Shown here piece by piece: positions 31,102 to 40,660 of a stretch of 58,648 nucleotides of DNA. This stretch comes from Glaciecola sp. (GTDB taxonomy: Bacteria > Pseudomonadota > Gammaproteobacteria > Enterobacterales > Alteromonadaceae). Both the position numbers and the translations under genes were made by a program. The stretch is from assembly GCA_029251505.1 (NCBI GenBank), contig JAQXDG010000170.1, positions 1 through 58,648 of the forward strand, read 5' to 3'. The notes under the pieces were generated by a model that was not told the origin of the DNA, searched no databases, and saw nothing but the letters and a program-made list of their open reading frames with translations. Every line of letters starts with the position of its first letter. Positions within the stretch are counted from its first letter, which is position 1.

Positions 31102-32919
31102 ATGATGGATGCCAGCACTGCGATTGCGATAATTGAACGGTTGGCGGGACCGGCGACGTTTGAGCGTGGAACCGCAATTTATAATGATCAAGCAATTCTG
31201 AGTTTTCATAAAAACCGTAACAAGATCAAAGCGACAGTGCAAAGTGCCTCCGCTCCTGGGGTAAAAGTCTATCAGGTCACCTTAACCATTAAGCCGACTA
31301 GCTATGATGGGGGCTGTGATTGTCCTGCTTCAGAGGGCTTTGATTTTTGTAAGCATTGTGTGGCAGTTGCCTTGCAACATGCTGATAAATTAGCGCAACT
31401 TGAGGCTGCTCAAGGTGGATCAGCGATAGACCGCATCCAAGCGTTAATTGAAGACATGGATGAGCAGCAAGCCAAAAATGCATTATTAACCTGCATTACG
31501 CAAGATGAAGAATCGATCTTAGCTTGGCGATTGCGCGCGGATATTAGCCAAGAGTTCGCAGTGGGCAATACAAAAGGCTCGGTGATCACTGAACTTAAAA
31601 CGTTGATCACCAAAGCGTTACCTTTTCGGGATGTGTGGCAATACAACAAAGCACGCGCGTATTTTCAACAGGCCCAAGAAAAATTATCTTTGATAATAGG
31701 GTTGCTGCAGTACTTGCCAGCTGAGCAAGCACATGCCGTGGCATATCAAATACTTAAGCGTTATGACAAGATCTTTGAACGGGTAGATGACAGTGGTGGA
31801 TTTCGCTTTGAATTAGAGCATGATATTTTGGCTGCGTTTGCCACTGCCGTACAGCGTTTAACTTGGTCGGTAAGTGTCAAAGCGAATTATTTACTCTCGT
31901 TTTATTCACCTGACTTAGATGTGATGGCGTTTACTGATATTCCGCAGCGCTTTATCGCGTCTACCGATGATGAGTTACGTGAGGCGTTTTATACCCAGCT
32001 TGAACAAGATGTGACGGCTGAGACTAATGGCAATGACAGGATTAACTTTACTGTCAGTATCAAGATGCATGATCTGTGTGATTATTATGCCGCAAAATCG
32101 GATTATTCCAAGGCAATCGAGATTTTTACGCAGGTAGCGTGGCATGCGGATGATTTTTTGCAGTTGGTTAAATGGGCGATTGCTGCGAAAGATGTGACAG
32201 TCGCATTGCAGTTTCTTGCCCAAACTAGAGAAACAGATACCTATCAAAAATTGACCAAAGAATGCTTGGCATTGGAAGCTGAGGTGGCCCGTTTGCAAGG
32301 TGATCCAGAGGCCGCTATAGAGTTGCAATGGCAAACGTATACCCATTCGCTAGTGCTGGATGATTATATTCAACTACAGGTCCAAATTGCCAAGACCTAC
32401 CAGCATAGTGACAGTGACTGTGATAGTGACACCGATAGTGAGCTTGTGACAGCCAAACAAACCTGGCAAGACAAGACGTTATTGTTTTGGGATGAAATAC
32501 TCGCAACGCTACCGACTGAGCGTGCTGGTCCACATCGTTTAATTACCGCAGAACCCTTTGTAGAATTATGCTTATATTTGGGGTTAGTGGAACGTGCGAT
32601 TGAGTTGGCGAAGCACTACCCGATTGACCGTGATGTGCTTTATCAAGTGGCGGCAATCAGTGGCAAATATGCCCCAGAACAGACGTTTGATTTGTATCGG
32701 CGTCTGATCCTGATTTGGATCAAGACGGCCAAATCCGCTGACTATAAAAAAATCATTAATTTACTTTTAGAGTTGCAAGGATTGCTCCCAGATTTACCCG
32801 TCTTAGCGCCACCCGATAATGTGGAACGTGCCTTTGATTTTTTCATTAACGAGATTGCGTATGAGTTCGCACAAAAGCGTCAATTGCAAACCATGATTAA
32901 GCGGCATTTCGTGGTGTAG
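31102..32919 (+). CDS. SWIM zinc finger protein of unknown function
   Basis: The protein has about 605 residues from the ATG at 31102. Near residue 60 it has a SWIM zinc finger (CDCPASEGFDFCKHCVAV, the CxC..CxH pattern). A long alpha-helical, repeat-like region resembling TPR follows and makes up most of the protein. Around residues 435-446 a short acidic Ser-Asp run (SDSDCDSDTDSE) is encoded by an imprecise 6-bp DNA repeat (agtgac/gatagt type). SWIM domains bind DNA or protein. No partner gene such as a SWI/SNF helicase is adjacent, so the role is open. Confidence 0.82.
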   Translation: MMDASTAIAIIERLAGPATFERGTAIYNDQAILSFHKNRNKIKATVQSASAPGVKVYQVTLTIKPTSYDGGCDCPASEGFDFCKHCVAVALQHADKLAQLEAAQGGSAIDRIQALIEDMDEQQAKNALLTCITQDEESILAWRLRADISQEFAVGNTKGSVITELKTLITKALPFRDVWQYNKARAYFQQAQEKLSLIIGLLQYLPAEQAHAVAYQILKRYDKIFERVDDSGGFRFELEHDILAAFATAVQRLTWSVSVKANYLLSFYSPDLDVMAFTDIPQRFIASTDDELREAFYTQLEQDVTAETNGNDRINFTVSIKMHDLCDYYAAKSDYSKAIEIFTQVAWHADDFLQLVKWAIAAKDVTVALQFLAQTRETDTYQKLTKECLALEAEVARLQGDPEAAIELQWQTYTHSLVLDDYIQLQVQIAKTYQHSDSDCDSDTDSELVTAKQTWQDKTLLFWDEILATLPTERAGPHRLITAEPFVELCLYLGLVERAIELAKHYPIDRDVLYQVAAISGKYAPEQTFDLYRRLILIWIKTAKSADYKKIINLLLELQGLLPDLPVLAPPDNVERAFDFFINEIAYEFAQKRQLQTMIKRHFVV

Positions 32920-32936
32920 TACTAACGTTGTAAAGC

Positions 32937-33470
32937 TTAAGCTTTAGCTTTAGGGATCTGCTGTAACATGTGCTCAGTATAATCTTCAACGTCTAGGGTC
33001 ATGCCATATTGGGTGGCGAGACCATCGAGCTTAGCTTGGGCGATTGCAAGCTCTTCCATGATGATCGTATTGTCATCCAGTTGCCACAATAAACGCGAGC
33101 CGGCATAACTGTATTGCAAGGCTAGCATGGCATGGTAGTTACCCATTTCTGAAGCTGGCGTGATCCTAAGCATTTTACGGTTGATTTTATTTAATGCCTG
33201 TTTCAAATTCCATACATAAGTGACTTCAGTCATAAAGTCATGGCTACGATATTTGTTTAATACCAATCCAATAGCCAAACTGGTGATGATGACGCCCGTT
33301 ATATTCCAATGAAAATGACGACCACTTGGATCAGGGTACAGTGCAATTAACGCCTGGGCGATCCCCAAACTGCCGACAATAAGCGTAATAATCGCTGCGA
33401 CAATCACTATGTTTAGGTGGCGACGGTAGCGTACCTTATCAATTAGAGAGTTGATTTTAATCTGTTGCAT
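32937..33470 (-). CDS. DUF3087 family membrane protein
   Basis: The 177-residue protein matches the DUF3087 family found in marine gammaproteobacteria. Two membrane helices (about residues 22-45 and 58-75) are followed by a cytoplasmic domain with NKYRSHDFMTEVTYVWNLKQ. The function is not known. It converges with the SWIM gene with a gap of 17 bp. Confidence 0.8.
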   Translation of the reverse strand: MQQIKINSLIDKVRYRRHLNIVIVAAIITLIVGSLGIAQALIALYPDPSGRHFHWNITGVIITSLAIGLVLNKYRSHDFMTEVTYVWNLKQALNKINRKMLRITPASEMGNYHAMLALQYSYAGSRLLWQLDDNTIIMEELAIAQAKLDGLATQYGMTLDVEDYTEHMLQQIPKAKA

Positions 33471-33667
33471 AAATACCTAATGAGTAAAACGAATAAATAA
33501 ACTTGCTCAATAAACCAAGGATAAAAAGGGTGCAATAATCCACGCGCGCAGATACGCAGCAAATGATACCATAGGGTGTTGGGTATGCATTAATTATCCA
33601 CCTTTTATCGACATACCATTTTACCGCTTTAGTATTTTGCCGATTTGCCATTTAATAGGATTACCGT

Positions 33668-35035
33668 TTGTCTTCATTACCGATTAACACCATTGCCTTA
33701 ATTGCTGTTTGTGCTGGCTACTTGATTGCGCCGTTAGGCATGGCTGCCGTGAATGTGGCCATTCCGCCTTTAGCCGAAGATCTGCGTGCGACAGCTATCC
33801 AAGTCAGTTGGATGCCAACCTTATATATTCTTAGTAGTGTCGCTTTTATGTTGCCATTTGGTAAGTTAGCGGATAACTATGGCCGTAAAAAAATCTTCGT
33901 CTGGGGCTTTGTCCTCAACGCATTAAGTGCGGGCATGTGTGCGATTGCTACCAATATTGAATGGATGCTCTTTTGGCGCTTTGTCCAAGGAGCGGCTGGA
34001 GCAATGATCTTTGGTACTGGTGTTGCCATTATTACTGCGGTAACACCGACGCATAAACGCGGAGCGGCACTCGGTACCGTTGCAGCTTGTGTCTATGTGG
34101 GGTTGACCTTAGCACCGGCTATAGGTGGCTATTTAACGCAATGGTTGGGCTGGCGCTCGGTATTTTATTTTCAATTGCCTTTAATCGCGGGGTTATTAGT
34201 GTTTGTGTATCGCTATTTGGATGGCGAATGGCAAAATGATGAACGCACGCCATTTGATTGGGTGGGTGCTGGGTTATTTATTATTTTTGCGACAGGGTTG
34301 GTGTATGGTTTGAGTGAGTTACCATCACTGTTGGGTTGGGTGTTGCTGACCGGATCAGTCATTAGCTTAATCGGGTTTATTATGCATCAGCGCTATATTG
34401 ATGCGCCGTTGATCCGAGTGCAGATGTTCAGTGAATCACGGGTGTTCAGTCTATCGTTATCAACAGCACTATTAATGTATGGCAGTAATTTTGCGATTGT
34501 GTTTTTGTTGAGCTTGTATCTACAATTTATTCGTGGATTTGATCCTGCTCAAACGGGTCAGATATTATTGTTACAAGCCTTGTGTATGGCTATTATTGCA
34601 CCGTTTGCAGGTAAATTAGCTGACCGTTTTGAACCAAGAATTGTCGCAACCGTAGGTTGTATGATTGTTGCTGCGGGTTTTATTAGTTTGGTGCAAATTG
34701 ATTTAGCGACGAGTGCGATGCATATCGGCGCAGCACTAGCGTTAATTGGCGTTGGCTTTGGTTTGTTTTCAACACCTAACAACAGTGCCATTATGGGCGC
34801 GGTCAAAACACAAGAAGTTGGGGTGGCGTCAGCATCCATGAATCTAGCCCGCACCATAGGTAATCTGATTGGCATGAGCTTGGTTAATTTGATGATCCAT
34901 TATTACATTGGTGATGCGTCATTTTCAGCACAAACCAATGATGAACTAATGCAAACGATATCACTCGCCTTGTTTATGTCATTGAGTTTTGTCTTAGTGG
35001 CGTGCGTCTTGTCGTCATTGCGCGGTAAGCAATAA
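33668..35035 (+). CDS. MFS transporter, DHA2 (EmrB/QacA)-like
   Basis: The 455-residue protein has multiple membrane helices and the MFS motif A (GKLADNYGRKKIF between TM2 and TM3). The family's antiporter-type motif C is visible (GPAIGG equivalent: LAPAIGGYLT), supporting a drug/proton antiporter of the 14-TM DHA2 kind. The start is TTG at 33668, with an AGGAT site 8 bp upstream; no earlier ATG or GTG fits. The substrate is not known. Confidence 0.87.
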   Translation: MSSLPINTIALIAVCAGYLIAPLGMAAVNVAIPPLAEDLRATAIQVSWMPTLYILSSVAFMLPFGKLADNYGRKKIFVWGFVLNALSAGMCAIATNIEWMLFWRFVQGAAGAMIFGTGVAIITAVTPTHKRGAALGTVAACVYVGLTLAPAIGGYLTQWLGWRSVFYFQLPLIAGLLVFVYRYLDGEWQNDERTPFDWVGAGLFIIFATGLVYGLSELPSLLGWVLLTGSVISLIGFIMHQRYIDAPLIRVQMFSESRVFSLSLSTALLMYGSNFAIVFLLSLYLQFIRGFDPAQTGQILLLQALCMAIIAPFAGKLADRFEPRIVATVGCMIVAAGFISLVQIDLATSAMHIGAALALIGVGFGLFSTPNNSAIMGAVKTQEVGVASASMNLARTIGNLIGMSLVNLMIHYYIGDASFSAQTNDELMQTISLALFMSLSFVLVACVLSSLRGKQ

Positions 35036-35058
35036 CGCTCGTGGTCGTGCACGGTCGG

Positions 35059-36231
35059 TCAATGATTTCCTTTGCGGGTTAATACTAAAACAATGATACC
35101 CACGACACCCCCCCAAAACGCCGACGAAATATGGAACAGGTTGACGCCTGATGCCGTGACCAAAAAGGTCATCAATGCTGCATCGCGATAGGTTGCTGTA
35201 GCAAGTGCATTGTGTAAGCTAGCAGCGATGGTTGATAACAAAGCAAGCCCTGCTAAGCCAGCCACCATTGTTACTGGAAATGCGGCGAATAAACTCACGA
35301 CAGCGGCACCAAATATGCCCGCAATGATATTAAATACACCAGCAGATAGCCCAGCAATATACCGTTTATCAGGATCATGATGGGCTTCGTCACTGGTACA
35401 GATCGCGGCAGTAATCGCAGCTAAGTTAAACGTAAACCCGCCAAAAGGGGCAAGCATCACAGTACACAGGCCTGTTGTGGTAATGATGGGAGATATAGGT
35501 TGGTGGCTGTAACCACTGCTTTGTAAAATAGCGACTCCTGGCAGGTTTTGTGATGCCATAGTGACAATAAATAGCGGGACACCAATACCGATGATTGAGG
35601 CTAATGAAAAGCTCGGTGTGATCCACTCAGGCGTGGCAAACCCCATATCAATGGCACTTAAGGACAAGCTACCATTGCTCAAACAAAACACAGTGCCGAC
35701 AATCAAGACCATCACGATGGCGTAGCGCGGCATTAGCCATTTCATCGCTAAATACGTGACTAACATGGTAATAATAAGGAGTGGATCAGTTTCGACGGCG
35801 GTGAATATACCCATCCCAAATTGCAATAAGATCCCCGCTAGCATAGCTGCGGCGATGGGCATTGGGATGAGTTTGGAAAAACGATGAAACCAACCGGTCA
35901 CGCCTAACAGAATGATCATCAAGCCCACAAACAAAAATGTACCGGTGGTTTCTGCTAGACCTGTGCCTTGTAAACTCGACGCTAACAACGCTGCGCCAGG
36001 CGTTGACCACACGATAATAATAGGACGACGATAGTACCAAGATAGCCCAAAGGTGGAGACACCCATCCCGATCCCTAACGCCCAGATCCATGATTCAACT
36101 TGTGCAGGGTTAGCGCCCGCCGCTTGTGCTGCTTGAAATACAATCGCCACCGCACTGGCAAAACCCACAAGCACAGCAATAAATCCAGCCACGATGGCTG
36201 ACAACGAGAGATCTTTGAAGAGTGATTTCAC
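35059..36231 (-). CDS. BenE family benzoate/H+ symporter-like transporter
   Basis: The 390-residue membrane protein has 11-12 helices and BenE family segments (VIVWSTPGAALLASSLQG near residue 75, NLPGVAILQSSGY, FGGFTFNLAAITAAICTSDEAH). The family is named for benzoate uptake, but no aromatic-degradation genes are nearby, so the substrate is open. It converges with the MFS gene. Confidence 0.88.
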   Translation of the reverse strand: MKSLFKDLSLSAIVAGFIAVLVGFASAVAIVFQAAQAAGANPAQVESWIWALGIGMGVSTFGLSWYYRRPIIIVWSTPGAALLASSLQGTGLAETTGTFLFVGLMIILLGVTGWFHRFSKLIPMPIAAAMLAGILLQFGMGIFTAVETDPLLIITMLVTYLAMKWLMPRYAIVMVLIVGTVFCLSNGSLSLSAIDMGFATPEWITPSFSLASIIGIGVPLFIVTMASQNLPGVAILQSSGYSHQPISPIITTTGLCTVMLAPFGGFTFNLAAITAAICTSDEAHHDPDKRYIAGLSAGVFNIIAGIFGAAVVSLFAAFPVTMVAGLAGLALLSTIAASLHNALATATYRDAALMTFLVTASGVNLFHISSAFWGGVVGIIVLVLTRKGNH

Positions 36232-36247
36232 AGGCGCCTTGTCTTAT

Positions 36248-36286
36248 GTAAAAAAAGTAAAAGAGTAAAAAGGGTAAAAGAGTAAA
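36248..36286 (-). repeat. Purine-rich short tandem repeat in the benE leader
   Basis: On the plus strand, GTAAA-containing units of 7-10 bases repeat about five times, so the minus-strand leader of benE is T/C-rich with repeated TTTAC. It ends about 17 bp upstream of the benE ATG region. It could vary in length by slippage, but this is not shown by one sequence. Confidence 0.55.
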
Positions 36287-36334
36287 CGGTCACAGATACT
36301 TGAATTGTAACGACTTATTAATCCAATGCAATAC

Positions 36335-37225
36335 TTACAACACCCCCAATGCAATAAGACAGGGGGTGAGTAGGGTAACTAGCACATTGTTACGTAAATT
36401 TGGCAGGAGTTCTTGGTTAGAGGCATGCGACGCCATGCGCATCAAAAACCAGCCAATGTGCAGCGATAGCCCAATCGGAATAAACACAATCAGATTGAGT
36501 AATGAGATGTAGCCTAAACCTAGGCTAATGGCTAAGGTACCTGCACTAAACAACGCCATACCGGTATAGATACGTGCAGCACTGGCGCGTCCATAGTGGA
36601 TGGCCCAATGGCGGCGACCGTGTGCTTTATCGGCTTCAATATCTGGAAATTGGTTTAATAACAACAAGTTGTTTACTTGAAAAAAGACAATGAAACTGAC
36701 CATTAGTACATTAGGGTTAAATGTCTGAGTCAGGATAAAGTAGCTGCCGTTTATCAATAATAAACCAAATCCGGCGCCAGGGGCGAGTAAACATAACACC
36801 GGAAAACGATTCAATATCGGGGTGTAGGTCAGCACAATACTGATCCCTAATAAGCCAATGACCAACAAAGGCAGCCCGACAATTAAGCTGATATACACTC
36901 CAATAATGCAACAGACGATGAGTGCGATAATTGCGCCGACCAAGACGGATTGCTTGGCATGAGGTTGCGCGATTAATCCACCACTGCCTCCGCTAAATGG
37001 AGTTTTATCAGTCTTAGTATCCAAGCCACTTTTAAAATCGAGATACTCATTGAGCATATTCACGGCAATGTGAGCGCATAGTGCGCCGATAGCGATCAGG
37101 CTAGCTAAAAACGGATTGATAGTCTGTTGCTCATGATACGCAAACGCAAAAGGCACACTTAAACATGCAAACGTCAGGACTAAAAACGCGGGGCGGCTTG
37201 TCGCGATTAAGGTGGATAAGTGCAT
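36335..37225 (-). CDS. UbiA-family prenyltransferase (MenA-like)
   Basis: This polytopic protein has 296 residues from the ATG at 37225, which has an AAGGAAG site. Its first aspartate motif is NEYLDFKSGLDTKTDKTPFS and the second is NQFPDIEADKAHGR; this pattern fits the MenA/1,4-dihydroxy-2-naphthoate branch better than UbiA. No men genes are nearby. It could make a menaquinone precursor or prenylate another aromatic. Confidence 0.82.
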   Translation of the reverse strand: MHLSTLIATSRPAFLVLTFACLSVPFAFAYHEQQTINPFLASLIAIGALCAHIAVNMLNEYLDFKSGLDTKTDKTPFSGGSGGLIAQPHAKQSVLVGAIIALIVCCIIGVYISLIVGLPLLVIGLLGISIVLTYTPILNRFPVLCLLAPGAGFGLLLINGSYFILTQTFNPNVLMVSFIVFFQVNNLLLLNQFPDIEADKAHGRRHWAIHYGRASAARIYTGMALFSAGTLAISLGLGYISLLNLIVFIPIGLSLHIGWFLMRMASHASNQELLPNLRNNVLVTLLTPCLIALGVL

Positions 37226-37332
37226 GGTGGGCTTCCTTGGTAAACACAATATAAATACTCGTGCGATGCATGTACGGCTAGGTATGGCATCGATTGATAT
37301 GGTATTGTGTGACTTTCCCTAATAATAGTAAG

Positions 37333-38580
37333 ATGATTATGTCAGTCCAATCTCCTTTTTCCAAATTTACTTTTCCTTCAGGCCTCACCATTAAAAATCG
37401 TTTAGTCAAAGCATCGATGGAAGAAAATATGTCGGATGATGGCTTGTTGCCGAGTGATGAATTAATTCATTTATATGGTCAATGGGCGCAAGGTGGTGCC
37501 GGACTCTTATTAACGGGTAATGTCATGGTGGATCATGCTGCAATGACGGGGCCTGGTGGTGTCGCGTTAGAAAAAGGTACTGCTTTGACGCGCTTTGTCG
37601 AATGGGCGGCTGCGGCGAAACAAGATGATTGTAAGGTCTGGATGCAAATCAACCATCCAGGTCGTCAAGTGTATGCGAATATGCAAGGAAAGGTCTTAGC
37701 GCCGTCAGCGGTGCCACTGAACATGGGTAAATTATCCAAGTTATTTGGTCAGCCAAGTGCAATGACTGAAATGGAGATCGAAGATGTCATCACTCGTTTT
37801 GGTGATACTGCAGAACAAGCCCAAGCGGCAGGATTTGATGGCGTTGAAATTCATGCGGCACATGGGTACTTGTTAGCTCAGTTTTTATCACCGCTAGTCA
37901 ATCAACGTACTGATCAGTGGGGGGGGAATATCGCCAATCGCGCTCGCCTGTTGCTCGCGATTGTGACTGAGGTTAAACGACGCACCTGTGCTGATTTTGG
38001 CGTTGGTGTGAAGCTAAATTCAGCGGACTTTCAGCGCGGAGGTTTTGCTGAAGATGACGCGCTAGCTGTCGTTAAAGTGCTGGAGTCATCAGGGATTGAT
38101 ATGGTTGAACTCTCCGGAGGAAGTTACGAGGCACCTGCGATGCAAGGCATGACTGCCGACGGTCGAACATTAGCGCGAGAGGCATATTTTTTAGAGTTTG
38201 CCAACATGATCGCAGCGCAAACCTCAATCCCTATTATGACAACCGGTGGCATTCGACGCTTGCCGGTGGCTGAGCAAGTATTGACAAACGGTGTTGAGTT
38301 GGTGGGTTTAGCGACCGCATTAGCGATGACGCCAGACTTGCCTAAGCGTTGGCTGAAAGCGCCAGATTTTGTGGCACCTTACCCTGCGGTTTCTTGGCGA
38401 AACAAGACATTACAAGCGCTCGCTACTATGGCGATGATCAAACGTAATTTACAGCGCATTGGGAACGGCAAAGACCCGTTAGCATCCATGTCTGGTTGGT
38501 GGAGTTTATTGTGTGATCAACGTCGCAAAGGGAAGTTGACGAAACGCTATGTTAGGTATTTGGGGAGTGTGGGAAAGTAG
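37333..38580 (+). CDS. NADH:flavin oxidoreductase, old yellow enzyme family
   Basis: This FMN-binding TIM-barrel oxidoreductase has about 415 residues. It shows LTIKNRLVKASMEENMSDDG at the start, INHPGRQ with the substrate histidine, VEIHAAHGYLLAQFLSP, and TTGGIRR in the FMN-phosphate site. The C-terminus is short and lacks the 4Fe-4S and FAD modules of dienoyl-CoA reductases, so this is a single-domain ene-reductase. The start is the ATG at 37333; an in-frame ATG lies 6 bp downstream. The substrate is not known. Confidence 0.87.
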   Translation: MIMSVQSPFSKFTFPSGLTIKNRLVKASMEENMSDDGLLPSDELIHLYGQWAQGGAGLLLTGNVMVDHAAMTGPGGVALEKGTALTRFVEWAAAAKQDDCKVWMQINHPGRQVYANMQGKVLAPSAVPLNMGKLSKLFGQPSAMTEMEIEDVITRFGDTAEQAQAAGFDGVEIHAAHGYLLAQFLSPLVNQRTDQWGGNIANRARLLLAIVTEVKRRTCADFGVGVKLNSADFQRGGFAEDDALAVVKVLESSGIDMVELSGGSYEAPAMQGMTADGRTLAREAYFLEFANMIAAQTSIPIMTTGGIRRLPVAEQVLTNGVELVGLATALAMTPDLPKRWLKAPDFVAPYPAVSWRNKTLQALATMAMIKRNLQRIGNGKDPLASMSGWWSLLCDQRRKGKLTKRYVRYLGSVGK

Positions 38581-38667
38581 GCTGCAATTTAACGAGTTGA
38601 CTATTGATCATAATGTCCACCGATAGCAAAAATATAAACATATTGATCATCGAATAAAACAATCAGG

Positions 38668-39435
38668 CTACTCCGACAATTGATACACCGACATATTCAC
38701 TGCACTCGCCAAATTCAATGAGTCAATTGCGCCGCTTCCTGTGATCGTAAATGCCTCTGCATCACAGGCCATTAAAGCCTCTCGGGGCACACCTCTCGCT
38801 TCATTGCCAAACAAATAACATTCATATTCGGCGAATTTAGGTGAGCGGATATTCTCACCTTGCATATCTAAATACGCAAAACGCTTAAATCGTTGGTCTA
38901 ACGCTAGCAAAGAGACGTCTTGCTCAATAGCAACATGAAACATCGCTCCCATGCTTGAGCGGACGACTTTAGGGTTATACGGATCAACACTGTTAGGGCT
39001 GAGTAATAAGCGAAAGTTGCCAAACCAAGCCAAGGTTCGAATGATCGTCCCTAAATTACCGGGATCTTGAACTTCGTGGAGATAGATGCAGCGCTGTGTT
39101 GCATTATTGAGTGTTGTATCGCTTTGATTGCGGTCCGATTGATTTGTAGGGTGACTCGATAGAGGCACGCAGGCGATGATCCCTGGCGGCGTTTTGGTGT
39201 CGCTCAGTTGCGCCATTTTTTTACTCGTAATGGTGCTGCAAGTAAAACCAGCTGCATGCTGCTTTGCCCAACCTTCATAATCTGGGGTGACAAATAAAAT
39301 ACTACTTTTTAGATAGGTCTGTGTGTCAGCCGCTTTTTGCAGCTCCAATACTAAATGTTCGCCTTCTAGTAAATAATGACCGAACTCTGTGCGATATTTT
39401 TTTTGATGTAACTTTTTCACATTATCAAATTTCAT
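38668..39435 (-). CDS. TrmH/SpoU family RNA methyltransferase
   Basis: The 255-residue protein has an N-terminal substrate-binding domain (KKYRTEFGHYLLEGEHLVLE) and a C-terminal knotted SPOUT domain. The three SpoU motifs are present: EVQDPGNLGTIIRT, LFGNEARGVPRE and SLNLASAVNMSVYQL. It methylates a 2'-hydroxyl in tRNA or rRNA; the exact site is not readable. It is divergent from rlmE, another RNA methyltransferase. Confidence 0.9.
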   Translation of the reverse strand: MKFDNVKKLHQKKYRTEFGHYLLEGEHLVLELQKAADTQTYLKSSILFVTPDYEGWAKQHAAGFTCSTITSKKMAQLSDTKTPPGIIACVPLSSHPTNQSDRNQSDTTLNNATQRCIYLHEVQDPGNLGTIIRTLAWFGNFRLLLSPNSVDPYNPKVVRSSMGAMFHVAIEQDVSLLALDQRFKRFAYLDMQGENIRSPKFAEYECYLFGNEARGVPREALMACDAEAFTITGSGAIDSLNLASAVNMSVYQLSE

Positions 39436-39562
39436 ACCTGTTTCCCGTCAGCACTCACTGGTTAAACTCATTTTGGCGAACAATCCTAAGACTGCGTTTG
39501 CAAATCTAGCGGGTAAGTTTACAATATGTGCTGTTCTAACGAAACCTATAGCATGATTAATT

Positions 39563-40183
39563 ATGGCGAAGCCAAAACCCGGTAAAAAATGGATGGAAGA
39601 GCATCTCAACGATCCGTATGTCAAAAAAGCACAAGTGGATGGCTATCGCTCGCGTGCGAGTTATAAATTAATCGAGATCAACGAAAAAGATAAACTGTAT
39701 CAAAGTGGCAATATTGTTATGGATCTCGGCTCAGCCCCTGGTGGTTGGTCGCAGGTCATCGCTCCTGTAGTTGGCAGTAAAGGTCGCGTGATTGCCTCGG
39801 ATATTTTACCGATGGACGGCATTGTCGGTGTGTCATTTATTCAAGGTGATTTTACGGATGAGCGCGTATACGATGCGATTTTAAATTTGCTTGGTGATGA
39901 TCGAGTCGATACCGTTGTTTCAGATATGGCACCCAATTTAAGTGGTGTGAATACCACGGATCAGTATTCGTCGATTTATTTAGTCGAACTGGCATTGGAT
40001 ATGGCACGCAACGTATTAAAACCTGGCGGGTGTTTTTGTGCCAAGGTATTCCAAGGTGTGGGTTATGAAGAATACGTCAAAGATGTGCGTCAGTCTTTTA
40101 GCAAAGTGATTATTCGCAAACCGGCAGCATCACGTGCTCGCTCGCGTGAAGTGTATGTAGTCGGTAAAGGCTTTAAAGGCTAG
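39563..40183 (+). CDS. rlmE: 23S rRNA (uridine-2'-O)-methyltransferase RlmE
   Basis: The 206-residue FtsJ/RrmJ enzyme methylates the 2'-O of U2552 in 23S rRNA. The SAM motif [12 protein letters not shown] and the catalytic K-D-K-E residues ([31 protein letters not shown]) are present. The length is normal. In many gammaproteobacteria ftsH follows, but not here. Confidence 0.95.
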   Translation: MAKPKPGKKWMEEHLNDPYVKKAQVDGYRSRASYKLIEINEKDKLYQSGNIVMDLGSAPGGWSQVIAPVVGSKGRVIASDILPMDGIVGVSFIQGDFTDERVYDAILNLLGDDRVDTVVSDMAPNLSGVNTTDQYSSIYLVELALDMARNVLKPGGCFCAKVFQGVGYEEYVKDVRQSFSKVIIRKPAASRARSREVYVVGKGFKG

Positions 40184-40198
40184 GTGTGAACAGCTTCG

Positions 40199-40525
40199 CT
40201 ATTCAATGATTAGCAATGGGATCTTGTTTTTGACACCGTTCCATTTATCCGCGTCGCTCGGCGCGGATTTAATTTCTGTGATGTTGGGCCATTGTTGCGC
40301 TAATTCGGCATTCAACGGTAAAAAGTCTTTTTGGTCATCGGGTAATTTTGTATCTTGATAAATCGCATCGGCCGGACATTCAGGTACACATAATTCACAA
40401 TCAATACAAATATCCGGATCAATCACCAAAAAATTAGGCCCTTCAAAAAACGCATCGACCGGACACACGGCAACACAATCGGTGTATTTACATTTGATAC
40501 AGTTGTCGGTGACTACAAAGGTCAT
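40199..40525 (-). CDS. fdxA: Seven-iron ferredoxin FdxA
   Basis: The 108-residue protein has two clusters of cysteines: [16 protein letters not shown] (3Fe-4S-type, with the fourth ligand from the second set) and [12 protein letters not shown] (4Fe-4S). The C-terminal extension matches the Azotobacter-type FdxA. It is an electron carrier. It converges with rlmE with a 15-bp gap. Confidence 0.93.
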   Translation of the reverse strand: MTFVVTDNCIKCKYTDCVAVCPVDAFFEGPNFLVIDPDICIDCELCVPECPADAIYQDTKLPDDQKDFLPLNAELAQQWPNITEIKSAPSDADKWNGVKNKIPLLIIE

Positions 40526-40660
40526 ACTTATCTCTGCGTATGGGGTGAGTTGTTAGGTGAGCGCAATTATAAAGTAGCAGTATCAAAACTCAAGCTTCTG
40601 TTTTAAAATAGTCGCGCCCTGACAGAAAGGCTGTCCGGCATTGCTAAGAGTACCTCTATT

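Noticed and set aside
36248-36286. Phase-variable promoter for benE
   Set aside because: A short repeat is present, but one sequence cannot show variation and the units are imperfect; it is kept only as a repeat.
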